The translations under genes and the position numbers were made by a program. From Rhinopithecus roxellana (lineage: Eukaryota; Chordata; Mammalia; Primates; Cercopithecidae), in contig NC_044554.1 of the NCBI RefSeq assembly GCF_007565055.1, positions 21,926,921-21,990,920 on the forward strand: DNA of 64,000 bases. Reading direction: 5' to 3'. The notes below the pieces were generated by a model. The model was not told where the DNA came from. It saw only the letters and a list, made by a program, of their open reading frames with translations, and ran no database searches. Below, piece by piece: positions 23,820 through 34,461 of this stretch; the stretch's first letter is position 1; every line of letters begins with the position of its first letter.

Positions 23820-25482
23820 TGGGCCTCAGAGGGGAGGAAGTGCGTGCTGCTTGGCTCATGGGGTGCCATGGGTGGGCCTGGAAATGGCACCACAAGCTCC
23901 CACTCCTGTCTGCAGGACTGGCAGCATGGCCCCCAACCTCAGGCCCTCCCTGGCCCGAAGGTGGGGCCTCACCAGGGACCCGCCCTCTTCCACCGAGGAG
24001 ACTGCCTCCTGCGGCAATTCTTGATAGCCAGGCTGCTGGCACCAAGGGGGACCTGCAAGCCAGCTCTAGAACCACCCTCAGCTTCCTCTAGGCTTCCCCT
24101 TTCACGCCTGCAAGTGCCCAACGTCTGGAGGGGGCCAAGGTGACAGGAGGCTGGGGTGTCAGCACTTCCCTAAGTGTGGGCACACCTGGCCGGGCTGTGA
24201 CAGCGTCCACGCTTCGCCCCACTCTGAGACGGGAGCAGGTGCCCTAAGCAGGAAGAGGCATGGCAGCGAGAACGGATACCCCCAAGCCTGCGGGGACAGG
24301 GGTCCTTCCTGGGCCCCCAACAGTGCAGACTACAGAGATGGTGGAGTCCTGTGCCTAAGAGGGCAGCTGCAGCTGCACCTGGGAAGCTCCTGTCCTGCCA
24401 GCTCGGAAGGGGCGGGGCTTCCTGCTTGTCCCCTGCTCCGGGTGGCTCTGTGGAGTGTGCAGTCTTGGCCTCACCCCTGAGATCGGAGTGGGCGCCAACA
24501 GCGAGAAGAAGCTAGGCAGCGGGAGCAGGGACTTCTGAGCCTACAGGAGGCAGGGGGTCCTTCCCGGGCCCCCAAGAGCACAGAGACGCAGGGGACCTGA
24601 GCCGTGGCAGAGCGGCTCCAGCGGCACCCAGGGAGGGAGGGGCTTCTGCCTGCTCCATGGAGTTAGGGGTGGGTGGCGGGACTTCTGCTGGCTCCAAGGA
24701 GTGTTATAGCCCTGGCTGCGCCTCCTCGTTGCAGCCAGTGTCTTGGTAGTGGCCGCTCTAGATGGGCCACTGCTGCCATCAATACACACTTGAAAGCCCA
24801 TGTTTCCTGTATTGTCTGGGAACTAAAAAGTTAAACAACATGCCTCCTTTCCTCTTTAGAAAAATTTTAAACCCACAGAAAATTTGAAAGAACAGAACTA
24901 ACACAACCATAAACCCTCTTTCTAGATTCAACTATTGTTAGGATTTTGCTACAGTTGGTTATCTGTATGTGTATGTGTGTGCTTAATACATATAACACAC
25001 ATACATGCACACACATACATATTTAAGTTGCAGATTTACTCCTAAATCATTAAACATGCATGTCCTATGAATAAAAACAATTTTCTAAATAACCACAATA
25101 TCTTTGTGGTTTCTCTTCTTCCTCAAAAATTTTACAATCTAATACCCAGAACCTCTGAATAGTTACCCTATATGATAAAAGGAACTTTGCAGATGTAACT
25201 AAATTAAGGACCGTGAGATGGGGAAAAAAAAAAGTGGTTGGGTAAGAAAAAAGCAACCCTTGACAACCTGAAACCAGGTGGGCCCAATCTAATTACATGG
25301 TTCCTTTAAAGTAGAAGACCTCTCCTTGATTTGGTCAGAGGGAGATGTGACTATGGAAGAATGATTAGAGAGATGCAACATTGCTAACTAAGAAGACGGA
25401 TAAAGAGAGCCCCAAAGCCATAATGTTGGTGGCATTTTAAAGCTCAAAGAGGCAAGGAGATGAATTCTTCCTGTGAGCCCAT

Positions 25483-25498
25483 AGAAAGTAAGGCAGCC
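25483..25498. repeat. 5' target-site duplication of the nested L1
   Basis: 16-bp 'agaaagtaaggcagcc', repeated exactly at 27687-27702. Confidence 0.9.
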
Positions 25499-27686
25499 TG
25501 ATTGCCCTAGCCAGAACTTCCAACACTATGTTGAATAGGAGTGGTGAGAGAGGGCATCCCAGAGAAAGAAATCAAGGGTATTCAGTTAGGAAAAGAAGAA
25601 GCCACATTATCCCTGTTTGCAGATGACATGATTGTATATTTAGAAAACCCCATTGTCTCAGCCCAAAATCTCCTTAAGCTGATAAGCAACTTCAGCAAAG
25701 TCTCAGGATACAAAATTAATGTGCAAAAATCACAAGCATTCTTATACACCAGTAACAGACAAACAGAGAGCCAAATCATGAATGAACTTCCATTCACAAT
25801 TGCTTCAAAGAGAATAAAATACCTAGGAATCCAACTTACAAGGGATGTAAAGGACCTCTTCAAGGAGAACTACAAACCACTGCTCGGTGAAATCAAAGAG
25901 GACACAAACAAATGGAAGAAAATACCATGCTCATGGATAGGAAGAATCAATATCGTGAAAATGGCCATACTGCCCAAGGTTATTTATAGATTCAATGCCA
26001 TCCCCATCAAGCTACCAATGAGTTTCTTCACAGAATTGGAAAAAACTGCTTTAAAGTTCATATGGAACCAAAAAAGAGCCCGCATTGCCACGACAATCCT
26101 AAGTCAAAAGGACAAAGCTGGAGGCATCACGCTACCTGACTTCAAACTATACTACAAGGCTACAGTAACCAAAACAGCATGGTACTGGTACCAAAACAGA
26201 GATATAGACCAATGGAACAGAAGAGAGTCCTCAGAAATAATACCACACATCTACAGCCATCTGATCTTTGACAAACCTGAGAGAAACAAGAAATGGGGAA
26301 AGGATTCCCTATTTAATAAATGGTGCTGGGAAAATTGGCTAGCCATAAGTAGAAAGCTGAAACTGGATCCTTTCCTTACTCCTTATACAAAGATTAATTC
26401 AAGATGGATTAGAGACTTAAATGTTAGACCTAATACCATAAAAACCCTAGAAGAAAACCTAGGTAATACCATTCAGGACATGGGCATGGGCAAGGACTTC
26501 ATGTCTAAAAGACGAAAAGCAACGGCAGCAAAAGTAAAATTGACAAATGGGATCTAATTAAACTAAGGAGCTTCTGCACAGCAAAAGAAACTACCATCAG
26601 AGTGAACAGGCAAGCTACAGAATGGGAGAACATTTTTGCAATCTACTCATCTGACAAAGGGCTAATATCCAGAATCTACAAAGAACTCAAACAAATATAC
26701 AAGAAAAAAACAAACAACCCCATCAAAAAGTGGGCAAAGGATATGAACAGACATTTCTCAAAAGAAGACATTCATACAGCCAACAGACACATGAAAAAAT
26801 GCTCATCATCACTCGCCATGAGAGAAATGCAAATCAAAACCACAATGAGATACCATCTCACACCAGTTAGAATGGCAATCATTAAAAAGTCAGGAAACAA
26901 CAGGTGCTGGAGAGGATGTGGAGAAATAGGAACACTTTTACACTGTTGGTGGGATTGTAAACTAGTTCAACCATTATGGAAAACAGTATGGCAATTCCTC
27001 AAGGATCTAGAACTAGATGTACCATATGACCCAGCCATCCCACTACTGGGTATATACCCAAAGGATTATAAATCATGCTGCTATAAAGACACATGCACAC
27101 ATATGTTTATTGTGGCACGATTCACAATAGCAAAGACTTGGAATCAACCCAAATGTTCATCTGTGACAGACTGGATCAAGAAAATGTGGCACATATACAC
27201 CATGGAATACTATGCAGCCATAAAAAGCGATGAGTTTGCGTCCTTTGTAGGGACATGGATGCAGCTGGAAACCATCATTCTTAGCAAACTATCACAAGAA
27301 CAGAAAACCAAACACCGCATGTTCTCACTCATAGGTGGGAAATGAACAATGAGACTATTTGGACTCGGGAAGGGGAACATCACACACCAGGGCCTATCAT
27401 GGGGGGGGGGGGGAGGGATTGCATTGGGAGTTATACCTGATATAAATGACGAATTGATGGGTGCTGACGAGTTGATGGGTGCAGCACACCAACATGGCAC
27501 AAGTATACATATGTAACAAACCTGCACGTTATGCACATGTACCCTAGAACTTAAAGTATAATAATAAAAAAAAATTAAAAAAAAAAGAAAGGCTCTTCTT
27601 AAAATACACTCTCCTTAATGTAGTGACAATGACATTTAATAAACATTATTGAAGTGGTAAAAAAAAAAAAAAAAAAAGAAAGAAAA
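25499..27686 (+). mobile_element. Monkey-lineage L1, 5'-inverted, with 3' transduction
   Basis: The first ~61 bp (25499-25559) are L1 ORF2 sequence in reverse. From 25561 the L1 runs sense through the ORF2 3' half, the 3' UTR with a G13 run (27401-27413) and the 18-bp tandem pair, to a first A-rich tail at about 27564-27589. About 70 bp of non-L1 sequence with its own aataaa follows, then a second A tail (27660-27677 and on). The 16-bp target-site duplication lies outside both tails, so everything arrived in one event. Confidence 0.92.
25561..27345 (+). pseudogene. L1 ORF2 C-terminal half, one frameshift
   Basis: Reverse transcriptase to C-terminal domain of ORF2p. RT motif LSLFADDMIVYLENP is near 25605-25650. 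Frame one stays open to 26557, where a single-base loss around 26535-26545 shifts it (KVKLTNGI then stop). The second frame resumes KLRSFCTAKE and runs to 27345, including the cysteine-rich CWRGCGEIGTLLHCWWDC part. Only one disabling change in about 1.8 kb means the copy is fairly young. It lacks ORF1, the endonuclease and the promoter, so it could not have been autonomous. Confidence 0.92.
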
Positions 27687-27702
27687 AGAAAGTAAGGCAG
27701 CC
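27687..27702. repeat. 3' target-site duplication of the nested L1
   Basis: Exact copy of 25483-25498, placed after the second A tail. Confidence 0.9.
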
Positions 27703-27781
27703 CTGTCAATACTTTGATTTTAGCTCAGTGTGACCCATGTCAAATTTCCAACGTACAGAACTATGAAATAAATTTGTGTTG

Positions 27782-28031
27782 TTTTAAACCAAGTTTGGGG
27801 AGATCTGTAACAGCATCAATAGAAAACAAATACAACTATTTTTATTTGTAAGAAAATTAACAGTTAATTCTATATAATCAATATATAGTCCATATAAAAT
27901 CTCTTCTTTTAAACCAAGTTTGGGGAGATCTGTAACAGCATCAATAGAAAACAAATACAACTATTTTTATTTGTAAGAAAATTAACAGTTAATTCTATAT
28001 AATCAATATATAGTCCATATAAAATTTCTTC
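27782..28031. repeat. 125-bp tandem duplication (two copies)
   Basis: Units 27782-27906 and 27907-28031 differ by one visible base near their ends ('aaaatctcttct' versus 'aaaatttcttct'). The unit spans the MLT1 3' end and the flanking ancient L1, so it arose after both were in place. Confidence 0.93.
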
Positions 28032-28625
28032 TAATTGTCTCTAGAAAAGTCTTTTATAAATTTTTGCCCAAAATCTAGGATCCAGTGAAGTTTACACGTT
28101 ACATTTGTTTTTTTGTCACTTTGGTCTCTTTTAATCTAGAACAGTAGCTTTGCCTTTGTCTGTCCTGACATTGACTGTTCTATTTAAGAGTCCAGGCTGG
28201 CTGTCTTATAGAATGTCCCTTATTCAGGATTTGTCTGAGTGCTTTTCACATGATTAGATTCAACTTAGATAATTTCTTGGCAAGGATATACGTCATAGGC
28301 AATGATGTGCACTTTTTATTGCTTCAAAGCTTGAGGCTCTTATCAGGTTGTCCAACTTTTGGTGAGTCTAAATTTGATCACTTGTTTCAGAAGATGACTG
28401 TGATTCTTTTATTGTAATAGCTATGGCTTTGTAATTGATGTCATCTGTAGGCTAATATTTTGAGAGTTTCAAATATGTTGTTCTCCAAAAACTTTTCACC
28501 TAATGACTTTACCATTGATTGATGATTCTTGCCTGCATTAGTTATTACATTGGAATTGAAAGATGCATTATTTTTCTCATTCTGTGATTTCTTCTATATT
28601 TATGAAGCATTACATTTTGTAAACA

Positions 28626-28914
28626 CAGTCATCCCCATGGTATACATGGGGGATTGGTTCTCGGAACCAATCAGAGGATGCTCAAGTCCCTTATGTAAAA
28701 TGACATAGTATTTGCATATAACCTATGCACATCATCCCATACACTTTAAATTATTGCTAGATTACTTAGAATTCCTAATACATCACATCACTTTATTTGT
28801 GAATTTACTTCATAGTAAAATCAAGTTTTGCCTTTTGGAACCTTGGGAAACTTGTTTGATCTGTAGTTGGCTGAATCTACACATGTGGAACACACAGATA
28901 TGGAGGACCAACTG
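28626..28914 (+). mobile_element. MER2-type DNA transposon (Tigger family)
   Basis: Begins 'cagtcatccccatggtatac' and ends 'atatggaggaccaactg' plus TA, with internal 'gatgctcaagtcccttatg' and 'gcatataacctatgcacatc'. This is the nonautonomous MER2 structure with inverted ends. It interrupts the ancient L1M sequence. Confidence 0.85.
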
Positions 28915-29482
28915 TATAAGCTTTTCTATTTCCCTGTTATTGCTTCTCTTTCTCTCTCTCTCTGTCACTCTCTCAATCAGATGACTTAGGACATTTTTAT
29001 GACTGTTTATAACCCATAAACCTCTTCAAGAACAACACTGCTCTTTTGAATCCCACTCATTTTAAAGAATTTCTGTGCTTTCAGACACAACAGAATATCC
29101 CAGATTGACCTTGTCCTGTCCCAAACCGGCAATCAAGCACTTTTGTAAGGAGAGGGATCTCTGGTCCCTTTTAATGAGGAATGGAATTTAGAAACCAAGA
29201 TCTGGGTGCTATTTTCACTCATTGTTCTTGAGATGCAATGAGTTATTGATGCAATTAGCTTATTGATTTTTCAGTCTTTTTTCTTCTCTATCAATTTTCT
29301 TGTAAGTGTGGGGTTGGCTATATCCCCAAAGTTTTGAAATAAAGTATTTCATTACACTCACTTTAAAATATTTTCTAAATTGCTACTGTGATTTCTTCTG
29401 TGAGATACAAGTTTTTAAAGATTATTACTTAATTTCCAAATCTATGAGGATTTTCTGGTTTTCTTGCTGCTGTTGTATTATT

Positions 29483-29493
29483 TTAGTACGTTG
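29483..29493. repeat. 3'-side target-site duplication of the SCD retrocopy
   Basis: 'ttagtacgttg', matched by 'ttagtactttg' at 34595-34605 (10 of 11 identical). Confidence 0.65.
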
Positions 29494-29894
29494 TTTTCTT
29501 TTTCAGATTCACTTCACCTTTACTATGAACAAACACAATCTCAGATTAGTACAATTAGCTTCAGAGTTGATATTAATAGAAATTATTCCAAAATTATTCT
29601 TGTCACAAGTAACTACTATCCCACATAAAAAGGGAAAAATCCCACCCAATCAAAGGTATCCTCTGTATGTTTCCACGGCAATGTGTCGTTTATGCATTCT
29701 CAATTTTTTTCTGGCTAGTTATCCACCACTTCCCCAATGGATTCATTCCATCTCTTGGAGAACCATATAGACTAATGACAGCATCTGAGACACATCGACA
29801 TATCAAGATCATGGTGGACATTGTTATTATAAAAACTACTCAGGCCTTGAGAATTCCTGTGCTGAAGAATCCCAAAATGCTTTATAAAAAGTAT

Positions 29895-30060
29895 TAGTCA
29901 CGCCTCAAAACTGCCCTTTGAGGTAGGTATTATTATCCCCATTTTAACAGAAGGAAAACTGAGGCACATTATAGTTAAGTGACTTGCCCAGGGTCACATA
30001 GCAAATCAGTGCCACAGTGGTAGGAGAGGCCCTGGCCTTAACCACCAGCATAACATGGCC
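29895..30060 (-). mobile_element. MIR within the SCD 3' UTR
   Basis: Reads as the reverse of a MIR: 'gaggtaggtattattatccccatttt' and 'gtgacttgcccagggtcacat'. It was carried here as part of the retrocopied 3' UTR, so it did not insert independently. Confidence 0.8.
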
Positions 30061-30584
30061 ACCACCCTTTTTTAACCTTTCATGATGACCTATTTGAGCT
30101 ATACTTACAGTGAGTACACTCAAGATACGAGGAAACCAAGGAGAAAATTTTCCATTTTAAATGCTACAACCATCTTTTAACCTAAAAAAAAATTATAAAT
30201 CAAATACATTCAAATTACTTCCACCCTCCATCAAATGTGGGCACTTAAGAAAAGCAGCCCTAACAAAAATTTCCAGAATGAATCCCAGAAGGAAATCCTG
30301 CAAATCACGATACTGTTAATCCTCCACTCAGGTCCCTTTTTCTACAAGCCACTTCAGTAGGCTCTCAGGTGCACAAGGATTCCACAGAGGGAGTGAGGGC
30401 AGGCTCATATGCAACACTGTGATTAGAAAAGATGTAAGGCACCCCAGTTAAGTTGTCAGCACACCACCAAAGCAAGGACTGTTAGAAATCCAGACTCTTG
30501 ATCAGATCTGAGTTTATTATTAATGTGTGACTTGAATTGAGCTTTAGAATCTTGAAAACAGTGTTCCTTACTCAGCAGACACAC

Positions 30585-30616
30585 CCCCACCCCCACCCAC
30601 ACCCACACCCACACAT
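30585..30616. repeat. CA/CCCA-rich simple repeat
   Basis: Imperfect 'acccacacccacaccc' tract inside the SCD-derived 3' UTR. Confidence 0.85.
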
Positions 30617-31928
30617 ACACTGGGGCTCTCAGCCTGAGGTGCCATCCAGCCTGATGTAGGGTCATGGTACAGATCAGATCCATGGCACACGATTACAATA
30701 GGAAGAAGCGAAAGTTGTTTTTTATTATTCATATATTATCAAGCAGGCATCTGATGACCTGTGGAATTATAAATACCAGCAGACATTTCCAAGGGGTAGG
30801 CGCACAGGTCAACAGAACTAAACTACAGTGATCTTCCCTTAGATTCTTTTCTACTGAGGTGAATAGCTCAAAAGACAAGGATGCCTTTAGTTCAGGCTAA
30901 CCCCTGTAGCCTCTCTGCAATTAACACAGGAAGAAAGGCCCTCCTCCCTTCCAGCACTGGGGCTCAACAGTGGACTGAGTGTTTGGTAGTGTGCATTTCC
31001 AATCTTAATAGAGCAAAGCCAGGCTTCTGCTTTGATGACTGAGCTACAGGGACAGGAGTGGTCCAAGGTTCTCAAAACACTGATGGTCTGTTTTTGTTTT
31101 TTTTCCCCAGACTTCTATACTATTGTCTGCCCTAGGCTGTAGGGAATACAGGTTAGTTTGCTGAACAGACACTCTGCTCAGCAGGGTTTGTAGTATCTCA
31201 AATCTCAGGTCTCAGCCAAAGCTTTGCATTTCACCCTGACTCCAGGGAATAGGGCCTCTTTTCGGGGTGAGGCACTTGGGTTCTTGCCCTTGCTTCTTTC
31301 CAGTGAGAACTGTTTCCTCCTACTTCTACAAGCATTGTACTGCCAGCTGAGAGCACTGACTCAGGCGGGGCACCCTTACCGAGCAAGCAGGAGGCATTCA
31401 GCATGCTCTCTGGTTCTGACCCAGACAGAGGGGACTGAAAATAAACCCTCTTTTGCTCTGTGGCTGACCCACCGGCTTAAAGTGAGCACTTGGATTGGCT
31501 GTGCCTTATGAGAGAAGGAGAGAGAGAGAGAGGCTCTCTGGGCCAGAAATGTTTCTGGGAGGGTTTGCCAGCCTTGTCTTGAGCCATCAGTGTGGCAGGG
31601 GAGCACAGGGGTGTAAGTGGAGACACCCTGGAGGCCACATGAAAGTGGCAGCTAGCTGTACTTTCGAAAGAGAAGCAACGGTTCAGTGACCCTGAGCATT
31701 CTGTCTGCAGGAGGGAGCTGCCCGGACAGCAAGTCATCACTGCCTCTGAATACACGCAAAGGAGGCTGCCTGTCCAAAGAAAGAAGAAAATGTTCAGAGA
31801 AGAGAAAGATCTGGTAAAAGAAAAGGGACAGACAGGGTAGAGCCAGGAATCAAGAATCAGGGTAGTGAAGAGATTCCTAACCCTGCCCTCCAGGCAGTTC
31901 TATACTTTAGGCTAGATGTTAACAGAGC

Positions 31929-31930
<2 letters not shown>

Positions 31931-31959
<29 letters not shown>

Positions 31960-31970
31960 GAGAGAGAGAA
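31931..31970. repeat. A-run followed by (AG)n
   Basis: About 20 A then about 10 AG units, within the SCD 3' UTR portion. Confidence 0.9.
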
Positions 31971-33424
31971 GGGGCACAACACTGGAGAAACCTTCTAGTT
32001 TTTACTCATTTCAAGGAGAAACTGGAACTAATTAATGAATGGACCTAATATCTAGCTTACTTCATTAAGACTCCCAATAACTCAGTAATATTCTCAAGCC
32101 CCTGGCAACATGTTTTCAGATCCCTTCCAATGTGAAGTTTGCTGTTAGAAGCTGCCTATAGATCCTGTCCCTCAACCTCTCCATCTCATGTCCAGCAGTG
32201 GAGAGGAAATTGGCAACCCAACTGATTCCTCCTCTCCTTCAGAGTTTTTTCAGACATCCCTCTTTGGGAGGGAAATACTCTTAATAGTTTAACGTTCTAA
32301 GCAATGTATATATGTATATATATTTTATGTTTGACCCGACTCCACCTCCTAAAATCCTTCCCTTTTTTTGGATGTTTGGAAATGCCACAGCCATCTTATT
32401 ACTATGAGGGGAGCAACCAATATCCTGAAGATGGCAGAGCAGCAAGAGGAAAGAACTGTGATGAGCAGCTCATGGAATCCTCAAAATTCTATGAGCTGCT
32501 GTTTTTACCAATTCTGGAAACATCCAACTTCAAGACTTCTTGATACATGAACTAAGAAATCTCCTTGTTATTAAAGAAAAAAAGAAAGAAAGAAAAGAAA
32601 ACCCTTCCTCAGCAGAGACCACTTGTACTACAAACTCAGAATGTCTCTTCTTTATCCTCAGACTAAACTATATGTTGTGACATTGAATTAGCATTGCCAA
32701 ACACCACAGCCACTTCTTACCCCAAGCCAGGAGAGAATGCAAGCATGCTGTGTGGTGGGGCTTGAAGTCCTCACTAGGTATGCAGCTGCACATCTGATCA
32801 TGGCAACAGGTTCCTCTTGCTTCACTTCCCTCGTCCTTACATTCACACATGCTAAATCTCTCCTCCGACAGTTTATCTGCTTTAGAAGCTTTATGTCAAA
32901 TGAAGTTGCTTTTCCATTCCATCTAGCAAAAGCGTGGGCTGAAGATAATTAACAGGGGACTGCCCAGAAGATTCTGTTTTATCTTTAGCTCAAGCCACCT
33001 ACTTCAAAGCTCACAACAGCTCAAGGAAAGACAGCTATCTGGAGCAAAGACCATTTGTTTTAGGTTATAGAAAGGTTGTCTAGGCTTTGGAAGCTGGACA
33101 CTGAACAAAGACTGACCAGCTGCTTTCCTGGGAGGCAATAAGAGAAAGAAGGGCGATAGCAACAAAGTGAAAAGGAGGACAATGGGCCTAGAAGAGAGGG
33201 AGGATCAGAGAAGAAATAATATCAGCTTAACGTCATAAAGGCAGAGTTGTTGTTTCAATACCTTTGTATTTTAAAAGAACACTGTACTGGAATGGGTTAA
33301 CATCGTCATCTTTAGCATTCTGGTAGCATTATTCAGTAGTTAGTAAACAGACATTAAAACCTCTGCCTGGCTGGTTTTTGAAAAAGGAACCTGAGGGACC
33401 CCAAACTCAGTCACTCTTGTAGAT

Positions 33425-34378
33425 TCAGTCTCTGGTTCTTTTAATCCTGGCCAAGGTGGAGGCCTTGGAGACTTTCTTCCGGTCATAGGCCAGACTCAGG
33501 GAGGCCATGCAATCAATGAAGAATGTGGTGAAGCTGATGTGCCAGCGGTACTCACTGGCAGAGTAGTCATAGGGAAAGGAGTGGTGGTAGTTGTGGAAGC
33601 CCTCACCCACAGCTCCAAGTGAAACCAGGACATTCTCCCGGGGGCTAATGTTCTTGTCATAAGGATGATATCCGAAGAGGTGAGCAGCACTGTTCACCAG
33701 CCAGGTGGCATTAAGCACTACAGCATACCTCAAGAAAGTGGCAACAAACAAGCTGTGTTGAAAAGTTTCATCCCAGAAACACCAGGGCACAAGCATGGGC
33801 AGGATGAAGCACATATCAGCAGCAAACTGGGGTTTGTAGTACCTCCTCTGGAACATCACCAGTTTCTCGGCTTCTAGATCAGACAAGTCTAGCGTACCAC
33901 CCTTCTCTTTGACAGCTAGGTGTTTGCACACAAGCAGCCAACCCATGTGAGAGAAGACAAAGCCGTGTCTGGAATTATGAGGATCAGCATGTGTTTCTGA
34001 AAACTTGTGGTGGGCACGGTGGTCATGAGCCCATTCATAGATATCATTCTGGAATGCCATTGTGTTGGCAATGATCAGAAAGAGCCGCAGAGGCAGCCAA
34101 GGTTTGTAAGACGGGTGGCTCCACAGAGGATGAGCTCTTGCTGTTATGCCCAGGGCCCTGACAAAATAGTAGAATAACCCCCAAAGCCAGGAGTAGAACT
34201 TGCAGGTAGAAACCAAAGTGATCCCAAACAGGGCGCCCAAGTGTAGCAGAGACATAAGGATGATGTTTCTCCAGACATAATTAACCTTGGGGCTTGGGCT
34301 TTCCTTATCTTTGTAGGTGGGGTCATATATATCATCTTTTATATCAGGGCGAATGTCTTCTTCCAAGTAGACGGGCAT
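33425..34378 (-). pseudogene. SCD: SCD-derived 317-codon open reading frame
   Basis: Starts at the ATG matching an internal methionine of SCD (ETMP-V/L-YLE) and runs unbroken to TGA at 33425. All nine di-iron histidines survive: H83 and H88 (HPLWSH; the usual Arg is now Pro), H120, H123 and H124 (HRAHH), H233 (NSAAHLFG), and H262, H265 and H266 (HNYHH). Hydrophobic stretches near residues 38-58, 68-79, 190-201 and 212-229 correspond to the membrane helices. Near residue 185 a short frame-shifted patch (KPQFAADMCF) adds one codon. The stop replaces a glycine codon five residues before the normal end. Roughly 10% of residues differ from the SCD protein I know. Translation is unproven and I expect an untranslated pseudogene. 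Confidence 0.85.
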
Positions 34379-34461
34379 CGTCTCCAACTTATCTCCCCCA
34401 TTCTGCAGGACCCTGGAGGGAGGCGCTGTGATGGTGGTGGTGGTGGTATAGGAGCTAGAGA

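Larger units (their letters stand above)
22870..24805 (-). mobile_element. GC-rich ERV1-type solo LTR (MER52-like), antisense
   Basis: On the minus strand this reads as a long retroviral LTR. The U3 is GC-rich and contains an imperfect tandem duplication of about 250-300 bp. A TATA-like 'ataaaagttcc' lies at about 23809-23819. The R/U5 has repeated 'gcagagaggagctacc'-type units, 'gctcaataaatctcctg' (polyadenylation signal near 23470-23480) and a downstream 'gctgtaacacaaacagggct' block. This order fits ERV1 LTRs, and MER52 is my best match. No gag, pol or env sequence adjoins it. The outer limits are approximate and no clean target-site duplication was found. Confidence 0.6.
25126..27831 (+). 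mobile_element. MLT1-type MaLR LTR, sense, split by an L1
   Basis: The left part (to 25498) has 'gatatgtaactaaattaagg'-type and 'agggagatgtgactatggaag' motifs. The right part (from 27703) continues 'ctgtcaatactttgatttta' and 'gaaataaatttgtgttgttttaaacc', the usual MLT1 3' end. The L1 at 25499-27686 sits in the middle with a clean target-site duplication. Confidence 0.8.

Noticed and set aside
23606..24091. Overlapping long open frames on both strands (161 and 134 codons)
   Set aside because: GC-rich LTR sequence has few stop codons by chance. The frames follow LTR repeats and have no domain.
25582..25863. 93-codon minus-strand frame
   Set aside because: Antisense shadow of the L1 ORF2 reading frame.
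27786..28031. Possible CRISPR-like direct repeats
   Set aside because: Only two adjacent 125-bp units without spacers, in a vertebrate genome. This is an ordinary tandem duplication.
29306..29770. 154-codon plus-strand frame
   Set aside because: It crosses the junction between ancient L1M and the antisense SCD 3' UTR, so it cannot be an ancestral coding sequence.
31224..31755. Overlapping ~90-codon frames on both strands
   Set aside because: Located in retrocopied SCD 3' UTR, which is non-coding in the parent.
33496..33690. Extra frames inside the SCD coding block (also 34144-34335)
   Set aside because: Alternative-frame shadows of the SCD-derived frame.
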